The position numbers and the translations under genes were made by a program. 64,000 nucleotides of DNA, taken from assembly GCA_018818065.1 (NCBI GenBank), contig JAHISV010000012.1, positions 372,001-436,000 of the forward strand. The letters are read 5' to 3'. How positions within the stretch are numbered: the first letter of the stretch is position 1; each line of letters starts with the position of its first letter. Below are positions 44,320-53,088 of the stretch, in pieces. The stretch is from Bacteroidota bacterium. GTDB lineage: Bacteria > Bacteroidota > Ignavibacteria > Ignavibacteriales > Melioribacteraceae. A model generated the notes under the pieces. The model was not told where the DNA came from. It worked only from the letters and a program-made list of their open reading frames with translations, and made no database searches.

Positions 44320-45951
44320 TTATAAAGCAGGCAATGTAAAGCTGAATGTTGATCCTTTTCCAACTTCGCTCAACACCCGGATTTTACCACCAAACTTTTC
44401 AACAACTTCCTTGCATAAGAGGAGTCCCAACCCCGTTCCTCTTTCATTGGCAGTTCCTTCAGTTGAGTAGCGCTCATAATCAACAAATAATTTTACCAAA
44501 TCTTCTTCAGCTATTCCTACTCCAGTATCGGAGATGGACACCTCAACAAATTTCTTTTTTCTCTCAGCGTTTATTTTTATTACCCCGTTTTTGTTTGTGA
44601 ATTTGATGCTGTTGGAAATTAGATTGCGCAGCACTAATTTCAGCAAATTGGGGTCAACTAAAAGTGTAAAATCATTATCTGCATTATTTTCAATTCTTAT
44701 TCCTTTTTGATCTGACATGAGAGTTAAAGATTGAATTACCTCTCGGATTACCAGAGGCAATAAAACTGTTTCAGGTTTTGAAGAGGAGTTTTTTTCGTGT
44801 AATCTTGACCATTCCAACAAATCAGTTAACAAAACAAATTGCTGTTTAAGTCCCTCGTTCAAAGAAGTGCAGTATTCCCGTATTTCTTCATTGCTTAAAC
44901 TTTCTATTTCGTTTACTAAAATACTTGACAGACCCAACAAAGGATTAAATGGGGCACGCAAATCGTGAGCAAGAATTCTGGAAAACTTATCTTTTAACTC
45001 ATTCGCGGCTTTCAGCTCTTCGGCATATTCAAGAATTTGCAATTCTGTTCGTTTTCGTTCTGTAATATCACTTACAACCATCAGAACTGTATTGTGCCCA
45101 AGAGGAGTAATTTTAGCCTCGTACCAAATATCATCGCCAGCCGATGAAATTGAAAAATCTGATTCAACAGTCGAGTTATTTGACAAAGCCCGCTTGAAAT
45201 GATGAAGAAATATTTTTACTTGTTCAACAGGAAAAACATTATAAAGAGTTCTCCCAATCAACTCTTCCGGCAGCTTATCAAGGAATGAATTATTTGTAGG
45301 GGCTATTTCAACAAACCGGCCCTCTACATCAATCATTAAAATACAATCCGTCATTACCGAGAAAAGTGATCTAAGCTTTCTTTCACTAAGCAGTATTTTT
45401 TCTTCAGTCTCTCTGTGTCTGGTAACATCCATAACTACAGAATTACATTTATTACTCTCTTCACAAAAGAGCCCTTCTATATTTACTAATATACGAGATC
45501 CATTATTGTGGGTTAGAAATACCTCACAGGTTTCCTTATTCTTGCTTTTAAAAACCTGGTTCACAAACTCATTAAAAGTATTTTTTGTTTTTTGAGAAAC
45601 ATATTTGGCAAAATTAGTCCGTATTACCCTTGAACGGGGCAATCCAAGCATTGTGGAGCCGGTAATATTAAGTTGCTCAATAATTCCACTTCTGTCAAAC
45701 GTGAAGTAACCTGTTGGAGCAAGATCATAAAGTTCGGCATATTTAAGGCTTAAGTTCTCTGCTTCATCGCGCGCTTTCTTCAACTCATCATTCTGCATTT
45801 CCAATTCAATCTGATGAATCTGCAGCTCCTGCACAAGTCTGCTTAGTTCCAAATCATCAGAACGAAGAGGGATTATGCCAGTTTTGCTCTTGAATTGTTC
45901 TTCCGCCTTAATACGAAGATCTTTCTCGTTTGTAGTTTTAGTTTTTTTCAT
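44320..45951 (-). CDS. PAS-PAS histidine kinase
   Basis: Kinase of 543 residues with the same RLVQELQIHQIELEMQNDEL helix as its neighbour near residue 40-60, two PAS domains (about 65-175 and 185-300), HisKA (LAHDLRAPFNPLLG) and HATPase_c (NLISNSIKFT, DTGVGI, GTGLGL). The start is set at ATG 45951, which has AAGGA eight bases upstream; an in-frame TTG nine codons earlier lacks such a site. No transmembrane helix. It lies between the CheB-CheR fusion gene and the NarX-like kinase gene in one operon, with 95 bases to the latter. Which receiver it serves is unknown. Confidence 0.9.
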   Translation of the reverse strand: MKKTKTTNEKDLRIKAEEQFKSKTGIIPLRSDDLELSRLVQELQIHQIELEMQNDELKKARDEAENLSLKYAELYDLAPTGYFTFDRSGIIEQLNITGSTMLGLPRSRVIRTNFAKYVSQKTKNTFNEFVNQVFKSKNKETCEVFLTHNNGSRILVNIEGLFCEESNKCNSVVMDVTRHRETEEKILLSERKLRSLFSVMTDCILMIDVEGRFVEIAPTNNSFLDKLPEELIGRTLYNVFPVEQVKIFLHHFKRALSNNSTVESDFSISSAGDDIWYEAKITPLGHNTVLMVVSDITERKRTELQILEYAEELKAANELKDKFSRILAHDLRAPFNPLLGLSSILVNEIESLSNEEIREYCTSLNEGLKQQFVLLTDLLEWSRLHEKNSSSKPETVLLPLVIREVIQSLTLMSDQKGIRIENNADNDFTLLVDPNLLKLVLRNLISNSIKFTNKNGVIKINAERKKKFVEVSISDTGVGIAEEDLVKLFVDYERYSTEGTANERGTGLGLLLCKEVVEKFGGKIRVLSEVGKGSTFSFTLPAL

Positions 45952-46089
45952 CGTACAATCCTTAACGAATGAAAACAATTTTTATCAAACACTCTCACAT
46001 CTTAAAGTAGCTAAAATCGAATTTTGGATTAATAACAAACCTGACTTCATGGCATCAATCCAATGAGCAATGACTTTCTAAATTAAATT

Positions 46090-48786
46090 TTAATTCTTTC
46101 TTTTCCGTTTTTCATTCCGCAGATCGCTCTCACTTTTATTAAGTTCAACCTTCTGTTTATCAATCCGCATTTCAAGTTTCAATTGAACTTTCCTTAATTC
46201 TTCTTCAAGTTTTTTAGAAAGAGTAATATCGGTGTAGGTAATAACTACACCATCAATTACATTTTCAGAAGTTCTGTAAGGCAGAATGCGGGCCATGTGC
46301 CATTTTTCATCTTCAGTAAAAATTTCCCTCTCAACTCTTACTAAAGTGCGCAGCACTTCATTAACATCGTTTTCCATCCCGGAATAGAAGAGATCGGAGG
46401 CAATGTCAGTTATCGGTCTGCCTATATCGCTTGCTATAAGCTTTGTTATGTTAGTTGTGCAGCTGGTAAAACGCTTTACCCGAAGCTGTTCATCAAGAAA
46501 TAATGTGGCAATGTCAGTACTGTCAAGCAGGTTTTTCATATCATCATTTATTCTCGAAAGCTCATCAACTTTAGATTGGAGCTCGTTATTTACTGTGGTA
46601 AGCTCCTCGTTCATAGACTGCATTTCCTCTTTAGAGGTAGTAAGTTCTTCATTTGTTGACTGAAGTTCCTCGTTAGCGGATTGAAGTTCTTCATTAGCAG
46701 ATTTAAGTTCTTCCTGCGATGACTGCATCTCTTCGGTAACCGTTTGGATTTCCAGCCGAGCTTGTTCAAATTCTCTTTCTAACTCTATAACGCGTTTATT
46801 ATTTGTTTTCCTCTTTTCACTGCCCTCCGTTATTATTGCCTCTATTGGGTCAACATCTTTAAAAACTATCATTAACATTCCTCTTAAACTGGCAGGTTCT
46901 TTCAAAGGCTGGACAGAAACATCAACGACCTGTGCCCCTCCATTTGTTCCAACCATAACATTCTTTACAGTAACAGCCTCATTCTTTTTAATCGCTTTTT
47001 TGAAGGACTGTGTTAATTCATACTGTAGTCCTTCTCTTGCCATGGCGAAAATATTCCAGTTTGCCTTTCCCGCGGCAGGCTCAAGATATTTTCCCGTTTT
47101 TCCGTTTATGTATATAATATCCCCTTTATCGTTAACAAGCACTGCAGCGGGAGAAAATTTTTGAAGTAACACCTCATCAGCAAACGTTTTAATATTAGCG
47201 ACAGGGATTACAGGCTTTGGCTGATAATTTCTTAGTGATGGAACGGTAGTGTATACGGAAGGGAACTCCACGGGTTCATCTCTGTATGTTGTTTTAAGAT
47301 GCCGGTAAATTCTCGATTTGTTATCAATTACCTTAAAAAGACTTGAGAAACTTCCTATAGTTTCAGCGCTGCCTAAAAAAAGTACTCCCTCGGGATTTAA
47401 GGTATAATGAAAGAGAGGAATAATTTTTTTTTGAATCTCGGAAGTAAGATAAATTAGAAGATTACGGCAGCAGAGTATATCCAGCTTAGTAAAAGGGGGA
47501 TCCATAATAATATTTTGAGGGGCAAATATGACCATTTCACGAATAGACTTTGAAACTTCGTAACCATAATCTTTTTTAATGAAATATCTCTTTAACCGCT
47601 CTGGTGAGACATCAGCGGAAATATTATGGGAATAAATACCCAGGCGTGCCTTCTCAATGGAATCACGGTCTAAGTCAGTGGCAAAAATATTCAAAGTAAT
47701 ACTTTTTGCTGGTTTCAATTCCTCTATCAGTTCTTTAAAAATAATAGCCAGTGAATACGCCTCTTCACCTGTAGCACAGCCAGGAACCCAGGCCCGTAAG
47801 TTTGTTTGATGGTTAATTCCGGCAAGTATGGAGGAAATTGCTTTCTCCTTAAAACTATCCCACATCTTTGCATCCCGAAAAAAGCTTGTTACGCCAATCA
47901 ATAATTCTTTGAAGAGGAGTTCCAATTCGCCGGGATTCTCCTGCAATAATCGAACATAACCCGGTATTTTTTCAATCTGATGAATACCCATCCGCCTTTC
48001 AATCCTGCGATAAATTGTACTGCTCTTATAATAGGTAAAATCATGCCCTGTGTGTGATCTTAGTAAAATGAGAATTTTTTCCAAAGAATTTTGAGTTTTA
48101 TCTTCTTGAATAAAACCGGTTTTTGAAAATCGGGGTATGGATAGATTAAATGAATGAATTTTTTCAGGCAGCTCTTCAACCGGAGCTACAACATCTGCTA
48201 ACGAGGCGTCAATTGCACTTCTGGGCATACTATCAAATTTGGCTGTAGATGGATCCTGAACAAAAACAATTCCGGCTTTTTCTTTAATTGCCCTTAAACC
48301 AAGTGTACCGTCCGAACCCATGCCCGAAAGTATTACGCCGATACTTTTTTCCTGCTGATCATCTGCAAGTGAACGGAAAAAGAAATCAATAGGCAATCGT
48401 AATCCCCGCCGTGCTACAGGATCAAGAAGGTGCAAAACACCACGAAGTATCGACATATCCTTGTTGGGTGGTATCACATAGACGCAGTTAGGTTTTACAC
48501 GGGTGCGATCCCTGGTCTGCATCACCTTCATCTTGGTGTTGCGTTGCAGCAGTTCGACCATTATTCCTTTATGTGTAGGATCAAGATGCTGAATAACAAC
48601 AAATGCCATGTTACTTTGTTCGGGTACATTTTTCAGAAATAGCTCCAGAGCTTCCAATCCCCCGGCGGAAGCACCTATACCTACTATGGGAAAACTATCT
48701 GCAATTTTTGATTTTGCAGGGATGATTGTTTTTTTAACGGGGTTGGGACTTTTTTTAGTCCCGGTAGTAATCTTTTTTTCTGCCAT
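46090..48786 (-). CDS. CheB-CheR-PAS fusion protein
   Basis: A 898-residue fusion. After a basic linker comes a CheB methylesterase domain with its catalytic triad (GIGASAGG Ser, QHLDP His, GMGSDG Asp; about 35-215), then a CheR methyltransferase (about 235-490; SAM motif PGCATGEEAYS and CRNLLIYL), a PAS domain (about 530-640), a long coiled coil made of repeated EELQSxNEEL heptads (about 660-750) and a final PAS (about 755-870). It has no kinase or output domain. Such fusions are common in PAS-kinase systems not linked to motility. The start is ATG 48786; an in-frame TTG 11 codons earlier is less likely. First gene of its operon. Confidence 0.92.
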   Translation of the reverse strand: MAEKKITTGTKKSPNPVKKTIIPAKSKIADSFPIVGIGASAGGLEALELFLKNVPEQSNMAFVVIQHLDPTHKGIMVELLQRNTKMKVMQTRDRTRVKPNCVYVIPPNKDMSILRGVLHLLDPVARRGLRLPIDFFFRSLADDQQEKSIGVILSGMGSDGTLGLRAIKEKAGIVFVQDPSTAKFDSMPRSAIDASLADVVAPVEELPEKIHSFNLSIPRFSKTGFIQEDKTQNSLEKILILLRSHTGHDFTYYKSSTIYRRIERRMGIHQIEKIPGYVRLLQENPGELELLFKELLIGVTSFFRDAKMWDSFKEKAISSILAGINHQTNLRAWVPGCATGEEAYSLAIIFKELIEELKPAKSITLNIFATDLDRDSIEKARLGIYSHNISADVSPERLKRYFIKKDYGYEVSKSIREMVIFAPQNIIMDPPFTKLDILCCRNLLIYLTSEIQKKIIPLFHYTLNPEGVLFLGSAETIGSFSSLFKVIDNKSRIYRHLKTTYRDEPVEFPSVYTTVPSLRNYQPKPVIPVANIKTFADEVLLQKFSPAAVLVNDKGDIIYINGKTGKYLEPAAGKANWNIFAMAREGLQYELTQSFKKAIKKNEAVTVKNVMVGTNGGAQVVDVSVQPLKEPASLRGMLMIVFKDVDPIEAIITEGSEKRKTNNKRVIELEREFEQARLEIQTVTEEMQSSQEELKSANEELQSANEELQSTNEELTTSKEEMQSMNEELTTVNNELQSKVDELSRINDDMKNLLDSTDIATLFLDEQLRVKRFTSCTTNITKLIASDIGRPITDIASDLFYSGMENDVNEVLRTLVRVEREIFTEDEKWHMARILPYRTSENVIDGVVITYTDITLSKKLEEELRKVQLKLEMRIDKQKVELNKSESDLRNEKRKRKN

Positions 48787-49235
48787 ACATGGTTCTCGTT
48801 TATAGTGAAGGACATACAAAGGAAAATTATTTTTAGCAAATACTTAACGACTTAAGATATTCAATTCCTGATAACTTATCACCTTTGAATATAAGAAAAA
48901 CATTCCAACTTCAATATTCATAAAAATATTTTTTGATTTACTATTCTAAATCATTAATTCATTTCAATAAATGCAGTTTGGAATCATAATAAGTCTAATT
49001 TAGAAGAAATTGGGGAAAATTAATATGTGCATTAGCAAAATAAAAGTCCCTATTGTTAAAAACATAATAAAAGTCCACTATCGTTCAAATTAATTCTTAA
49101 TAAAACAACTTAACTCAAGTTTTCACTTATGAAGCCCTGTTTGAATTTTCTGCAAAATTCATTTGATACTTTGAATAGAAGGAGAGGTTAATTATCTTTA
49201 ATTCCCTTATTAAAAATCCTCAAGACCATATTATT
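48787..49235. other. Divergent spacer before recQ with a tandem 19-20 bp repeat
   Basis: AT-rich, no gene. It contains two direct copies of AATAAAAGTCC(A)CTAT(T/C)GTT at 49039-49057 and 49066-49085, 27 bases apart start to start, placed about 150 bases before recQ. They could be operator half-sites for either divergent unit; this is inference. Confidence 0.45.
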
Positions 49236-51398
49236 ATGATTTTCAAGGCCAAAAAGATACTCAAGAGTACTTTCGGATATGATGATTTCAGGCTTCTGCA
49301 GGAAGAAGTAATCACCAGCATTCTGTCTAAAAATGATTCACTGGTAATTATGCCTACCGGGGGCGGAAAATCCCTCTGTTATCAAATACCGGCATTAATC
49401 TTTGATGGATTGACTATTGTTCTTTCCCCGCTTATTTCTCTTATGAAAGACCAGATAGCTCAACTTCACCAGTTAGGTGTTGAAGCAGCTGTCTTAAACA
49501 GTTCCCTTTCACCACAAGAATACTATCAGAATGTTGAGTTGGTAGAATCGGGGAAAGCACGACTCCTTTATGTTGCTCCTGAAACCCTGCTGCTAGATAG
49601 AACACTTGCTCTATTGAAGCCACTTAAAATAGATTGCATAACTATTGATGAGGCGCATTGTATTTCTGAATGGGGACATGACTTCAGACCGGAATACAGA
49701 AAACTTGTTGAGTTGAGAGAAATCTTTCCTGAGGCTGTATTTGTTGCCTTGACTGCAACCGCGACTCCCAGAGTCCAGACAGATATTGAAAAATCGTTGA
49801 TGTTTAAGGGAGCTAAAAAGTTTGTTGCAAGTTTTAACAGAGAAAATCTCTATCTGGAAATTACTCCAAAATATGATGCCTTAAATCAAACTATTAAATT
49901 TCTGCGTAAGTATCCTAATCAATCGGGTATTATATATTGCTTTTCCAGGAAGCAGGTAAATACACTTGCTGCCGAATTGGATAACGCAGGCTTTTCTGTA
50001 AGACCGTATCATGCCGGTTTAACTGACAATGAGAGGAAAACCAATCAGGAATTATTCATAAAAGATGATGTACAGATTATTGTTGCAACAATAGCGTTTG
50101 GAATGGGGATCAACAAGTCAAATGTAAGATTCGTTATTCATTATGATCTGCCTAAAAATATTGAGTCATATTACCAGGAAATAGGAAGGTCTGGCAGAGA
50201 TGGATTGCGTGCTCATTGCCTTTTACTTTTCAGCCATAGCGATACCATGAAGATTAAGTACTTCATCGATCAGAAAGAAGCAATTGAAAGAAGAATTGCC
50301 CTAAACCATTTGAACGCGCTTCTTAATTATGCCGAGACAGGAGTTTGCAGAAGAGAGCCGCTTCTAACTTATTTTGGTGAAGAATATAATAAGCCCAACT
50401 GCGGCATGTGTGATAATTGTAATTCCGAGGCTAAGACACTTGTTGATATAACCATCCCTACTCAAAAATTTCTTTCCTGCATTAAAAGGGCCAATGAAGG
50501 ATTTGGAGCAGCTCACATTATTGACATTTTACGTGGATCAAAAGCACAAAAAATATTGGATTGGAGTCACCAGAATCTCTCTACATACGGAATTGGGCTG
50601 GAGCACACAAAAAAGCAATGGATGTTCATTTCACACCAGCTGATTCGCCAGAACCTTATTGCTCCTGATCCTGAACACGGTGCGCTTAAAATTACCAGCA
50701 AAGGATACGAAGTACTTACTGGTTCATTGGCGGTGAATGGAACGATAAAAGAAGATTTCGAGCCAAAACATGAAGTAATAACCGACAGTGAATTCAGCAG
50801 CGAACTTTTCAATGCCTTGCGTGAGAAGAGAAAGCAAATTGCAGGTGAAATGCGCCTGCCACCATATGTTATTTTTTCTGACAAAACTTTAACAGAAATG
50901 GCCGCTCTTTATCCAACCTCAAAAAAAGAAATGATGGGCATTTACGGGATGGGTGAAGTTAAGTACGAGCGTTACGGAATTCTGTTTATGGATATTGTAA
51001 TCAGGTATTGCCAAAAGAATAAAATTAAAGAAATTGACTCTCTTCCAAAGGAGGCGTTCTTAAAAAAAGCGCCTAAAAAATCCAAGGTGAACGAAACCAT
51101 TGCCGCTTTGTTTAATACGGGCAATTCAGTAACTGATATAATGGGGGAAACCAAGCTTAAGAAGAGTACTATCCTTGGTCACCTTTACACATACAGTCAA
51201 AACAATAAACTTAAAAATGTAGAAAACATACTTGAGGATTGCAATTTGTCTGATGAAATGATCGAAAAGGTGACAGAGGTTTTTACGAAACTCGGGTGCA
51301 GCACCCTGAGTCCTGTCTACGCAGAATTACGGGAAAAAGTCCCCTATGACGAGCTACACTTATTGCGAATATACTATTTGAGTAAGCTAGAAAACTAA
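49236..51398 (+). CDS. recQ: ATP-dependent DNA helicase RecQ
   Basis: 3'-5' helicase of 720 residues for recombination and repair. Motif I TGGGKS (41-46), DEAH (138-141), the aromatic-rich loop, TATA motif III and GRSGRDG motif VI form the helicase core; then a zinc-binding site (C..C..CGMCDNC, about 370-397), winged helix, HRDC domain (about 510-590) and an extra C-terminal HTH-like region. No Shine-Dalgarno lies at ATG 49236. A strong GAAGGAGAGG sits about 50 bases upstream and the frame is open from there, so initiation at a non-standard codon in that stretch cannot be excluded. Monocistronic; convergent with the GWxTD gene. Confidence 0.95.
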   Translation: MIFKAKKILKSTFGYDDFRLLQEEVITSILSKNDSLVIMPTGGGKSLCYQIPALIFDGLTIVLSPLISLMKDQIAQLHQLGVEAAVLNSSLSPQEYYQNVELVESGKARLLYVAPETLLLDRTLALLKPLKIDCITIDEAHCISEWGHDFRPEYRKLVELREIFPEAVFVALTATATPRVQTDIEKSLMFKGAKKFVASFNRENLYLEITPKYDALNQTIKFLRKYPNQSGIIYCFSRKQVNTLAAELDNAGFSVRPYHAGLTDNERKTNQELFIKDDVQIIVATIAFGMGINKSNVRFVIHYDLPKNIESYYQEIGRSGRDGLRAHCLLLFSHSDTMKIKYFIDQKEAIERRIALNHLNALLNYAETGVCRREPLLTYFGEEYNKPNCGMCDNCNSEAKTLVDITIPTQKFLSCIKRANEGFGAAHIIDILRGSKAQKILDWSHQNLSTYGIGLEHTKKQWMFISHQLIRQNLIAPDPEHGALKITSKGYEVLTGSLAVNGTIKEDFEPKHEVITDSEFSSELFNALREKRKQIAGEMRLPPYVIFSDKTLTEMAALYPTSKKEMMGIYGMGEVKYERYGILFMDIVIRYCQKNKIKEIDSLPKEAFLKKAPKKSKVNETIAALFNTGNSVTDIMGETKLKKSTILGHLYTYSQNNKLKNVENILEDCNLSDEMIEKVTEVFTKLGCSTLSPVYAELREKVPYDELHLLRIYYLSKLEN

Positions 51399-51423
51399 TC
51401 CGGGTTATCTTGAATCTAAGAGT

Positions 51424-51464
51424 AAAAAAAATGGCAGAATTCAAAAATGTTTGAAACCTGCCAT
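51424..51464 (-). terminator. Intrinsic terminator for the GWxTD gene
   Basis: On the minus strand ATGGCAG (51464-51458) pairs with CTGCCAT (51437-51431), with an inner TTCAAA/TTTGAA stem, followed by a T-run (51430-51424). It lies 25 bases after the stop of the minus-strand gene and also downstream of recQ, so it may stop both. Confidence 0.75.
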
Positions 51465-51489
51465 AAAAATTTACTGCATAAGTATATTT

Positions 51490-52860
51490 TTAATTGCCTC
51501 TCAAATCCACTGATTGCATAAGTCTTTCTTCCCAATCGCTGTCGCTGACTTCGCCACGCTTATTCGAATAAATTTGAGTATAGTTGCCAAACCCGCTCAA
51601 ATCTGCAAAGACAAACCTTACGCCCTGCTCAATTTGCATATATGTCCAAATTTCATGAGGATGTTTATCCCCGGACATTGGAACCATTTCCCTGTCATCC
51701 GGTGGACCAAACATGAGGTATACTCTTCCCATGTCAGTTTTATAACCATCTTTCAAAGCATTAGTGAAGTGTGTATTTGCAAACTGAACACGATTCATGT
51801 AAATATCATAATTTTCGTTCCTCAAAGATTCCGGAGAATCATCCCTTGCTGTCCAGAATTTGCTTAAAAATTCACGCTTCAGCTCGATCTTTTCTAAATC
51901 ATCGTATTCATCTCTTTCATCATCTTTCATTAAATATTTACTCACAGAGAATATATTCTCACATTCCTCTTCTGTTAATTCATCAAAGTTTGAGGCTAAA
52001 GTCGCATCTTCACTACTAATTGATTTGTTTGGGTTATCGGGATCAAAATAAATAAATTTCTTACTGGACATTACAGCAGAGTTTGTTGTAGTATCAATAA
52101 GGCTAAAGACCAGGTTATATGTGTCATTAGGAAACTTGGATAAATTTATTAGTCCGGCTTCCACTAAAGAATTATTTTTACCATTAATAATTTTTGATTC
52201 CCTATGATAATTCTTACCTGAATTATTTACAACCAGTTTATCCAGTCTGTACACGCCTTTATTGGTTAATAAATTGTAAAGCTCGGAGTAATAGAAAAGA
52301 ACCGGCGAAGAATTAGTATACATCCTGGTCGGGTTAGGAAAAACTTCGAGGGTATTTTTATAAAATATTGAGTTAGTATTTGCATTGTCATTAATAATTT
52401 TTGATGCAAGCTGAATATCACTCAGCTTGTAGGCGTCTGAGAGCAAAGGCTTTATTTCAAGAATGCTTTCAGCAAATTTCTCATTCTCAATATTATTTTT
52501 ATCCTTACCTGTCACCCGTAAAAGATATTTCCCAACAGGAACTAAAATCCCAAGATTACCTACCTGATCTTCTGTCTTAACCCCGTTTTTATTAATGTAA
52601 GCATCCAATTCCCATTCACGGTTTACGATGTATTCCTGGGTTACTTCATTTTGCAATACTATCTGCAAAATAGCCGAAGTTTTCTCTTTATTATCTTCAG
52701 TGACTTTGGTAAGTGAATTTATATCAAATGAGTAGTAAATCTCCAGATAACTACTGCTGGAATCGTATGAGAAGCGGGCAAAGTCAAAATCGAATAAAAG
52801 AGTGTTCTGTGCAGATGTTAAGCAGGTGACATAAAGAATGAACAAGATTATCTTTTTCAT
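51490..52860 (-). CDS. GWxTD domain-containing exported protein
   Basis: A 456-residue protein with a signal peptide (residues 1-17, ILFILYVTCLTSAQ). The C-terminal GWxTD domain is recognisable from FWTARDD, the YDIYMNRVQFANTHF helix, the diagnostic turn here written GYKTDMGRVYLMFGPPDD, and EIWTYMQ. The signature Trp is replaced by Tyr (GYKTD). The N-terminal two-thirds look like beta-rich domains with no named family. GWxTD proteins occur in Ignavibacteria and relatives; their function is not known. The gene is followed by a clear terminator and separated by 228 bases from the gamma-PGA locus. Confidence 0.82.
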   Translation of the reverse strand: MKKIILFILYVTCLTSAQNTLLFDFDFARFSYDSSSSYLEIYYSFDINSLTKVTEDNKEKTSAILQIVLQNEVTQEYIVNREWELDAYINKNGVKTEDQVGNLGILVPVGKYLLRVTGKDKNNIENEKFAESILEIKPLLSDAYKLSDIQLASKIINDNANTNSIFYKNTLEVFPNPTRMYTNSSPVLFYYSELYNLLTNKGVYRLDKLVVNNSGKNYHRESKIINGKNNSLVEAGLINLSKFPNDTYNLVFSLIDTTTNSAVMSSKKFIYFDPDNPNKSISSEDATLASNFDELTEEECENIFSVSKYLMKDDERDEYDDLEKIELKREFLSKFWTARDDSPESLRNENYDIYMNRVQFANTHFTNALKDGYKTDMGRVYLMFGPPDDREMVPMSGDKHPHEIWTYMQIEQGVRFVFADLSGFGNYTQIYSNKRGEVSDSDWEERLMQSVDLRGN

Positions 52861-53088
52861 TACTCCCCCTGACTAATTACTTTAATGACAATCCTTAAAT
52901 CGCATTTTAATATGCTTTGTAAAATGCTTAAGACCATCACAATAAGAATAACTAGCACTATTGTTATAAAAAATATTCCCCAATGGAATCTCCCAATAGA
53001 AACAATATAGTATTTTGGGATTCAACAATAAAGTGCATTTTAAGGGCACTAATAAATATGTGAATTGAAGAATATTTATAACATAGAG

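Noticed and set aside
46550-46750. Direct DNA repeats inside the CheB-CheR gene
   Set aside because: They encode heptads (EELQSxNEEL) of a coiled coil and are explained by protein structure.
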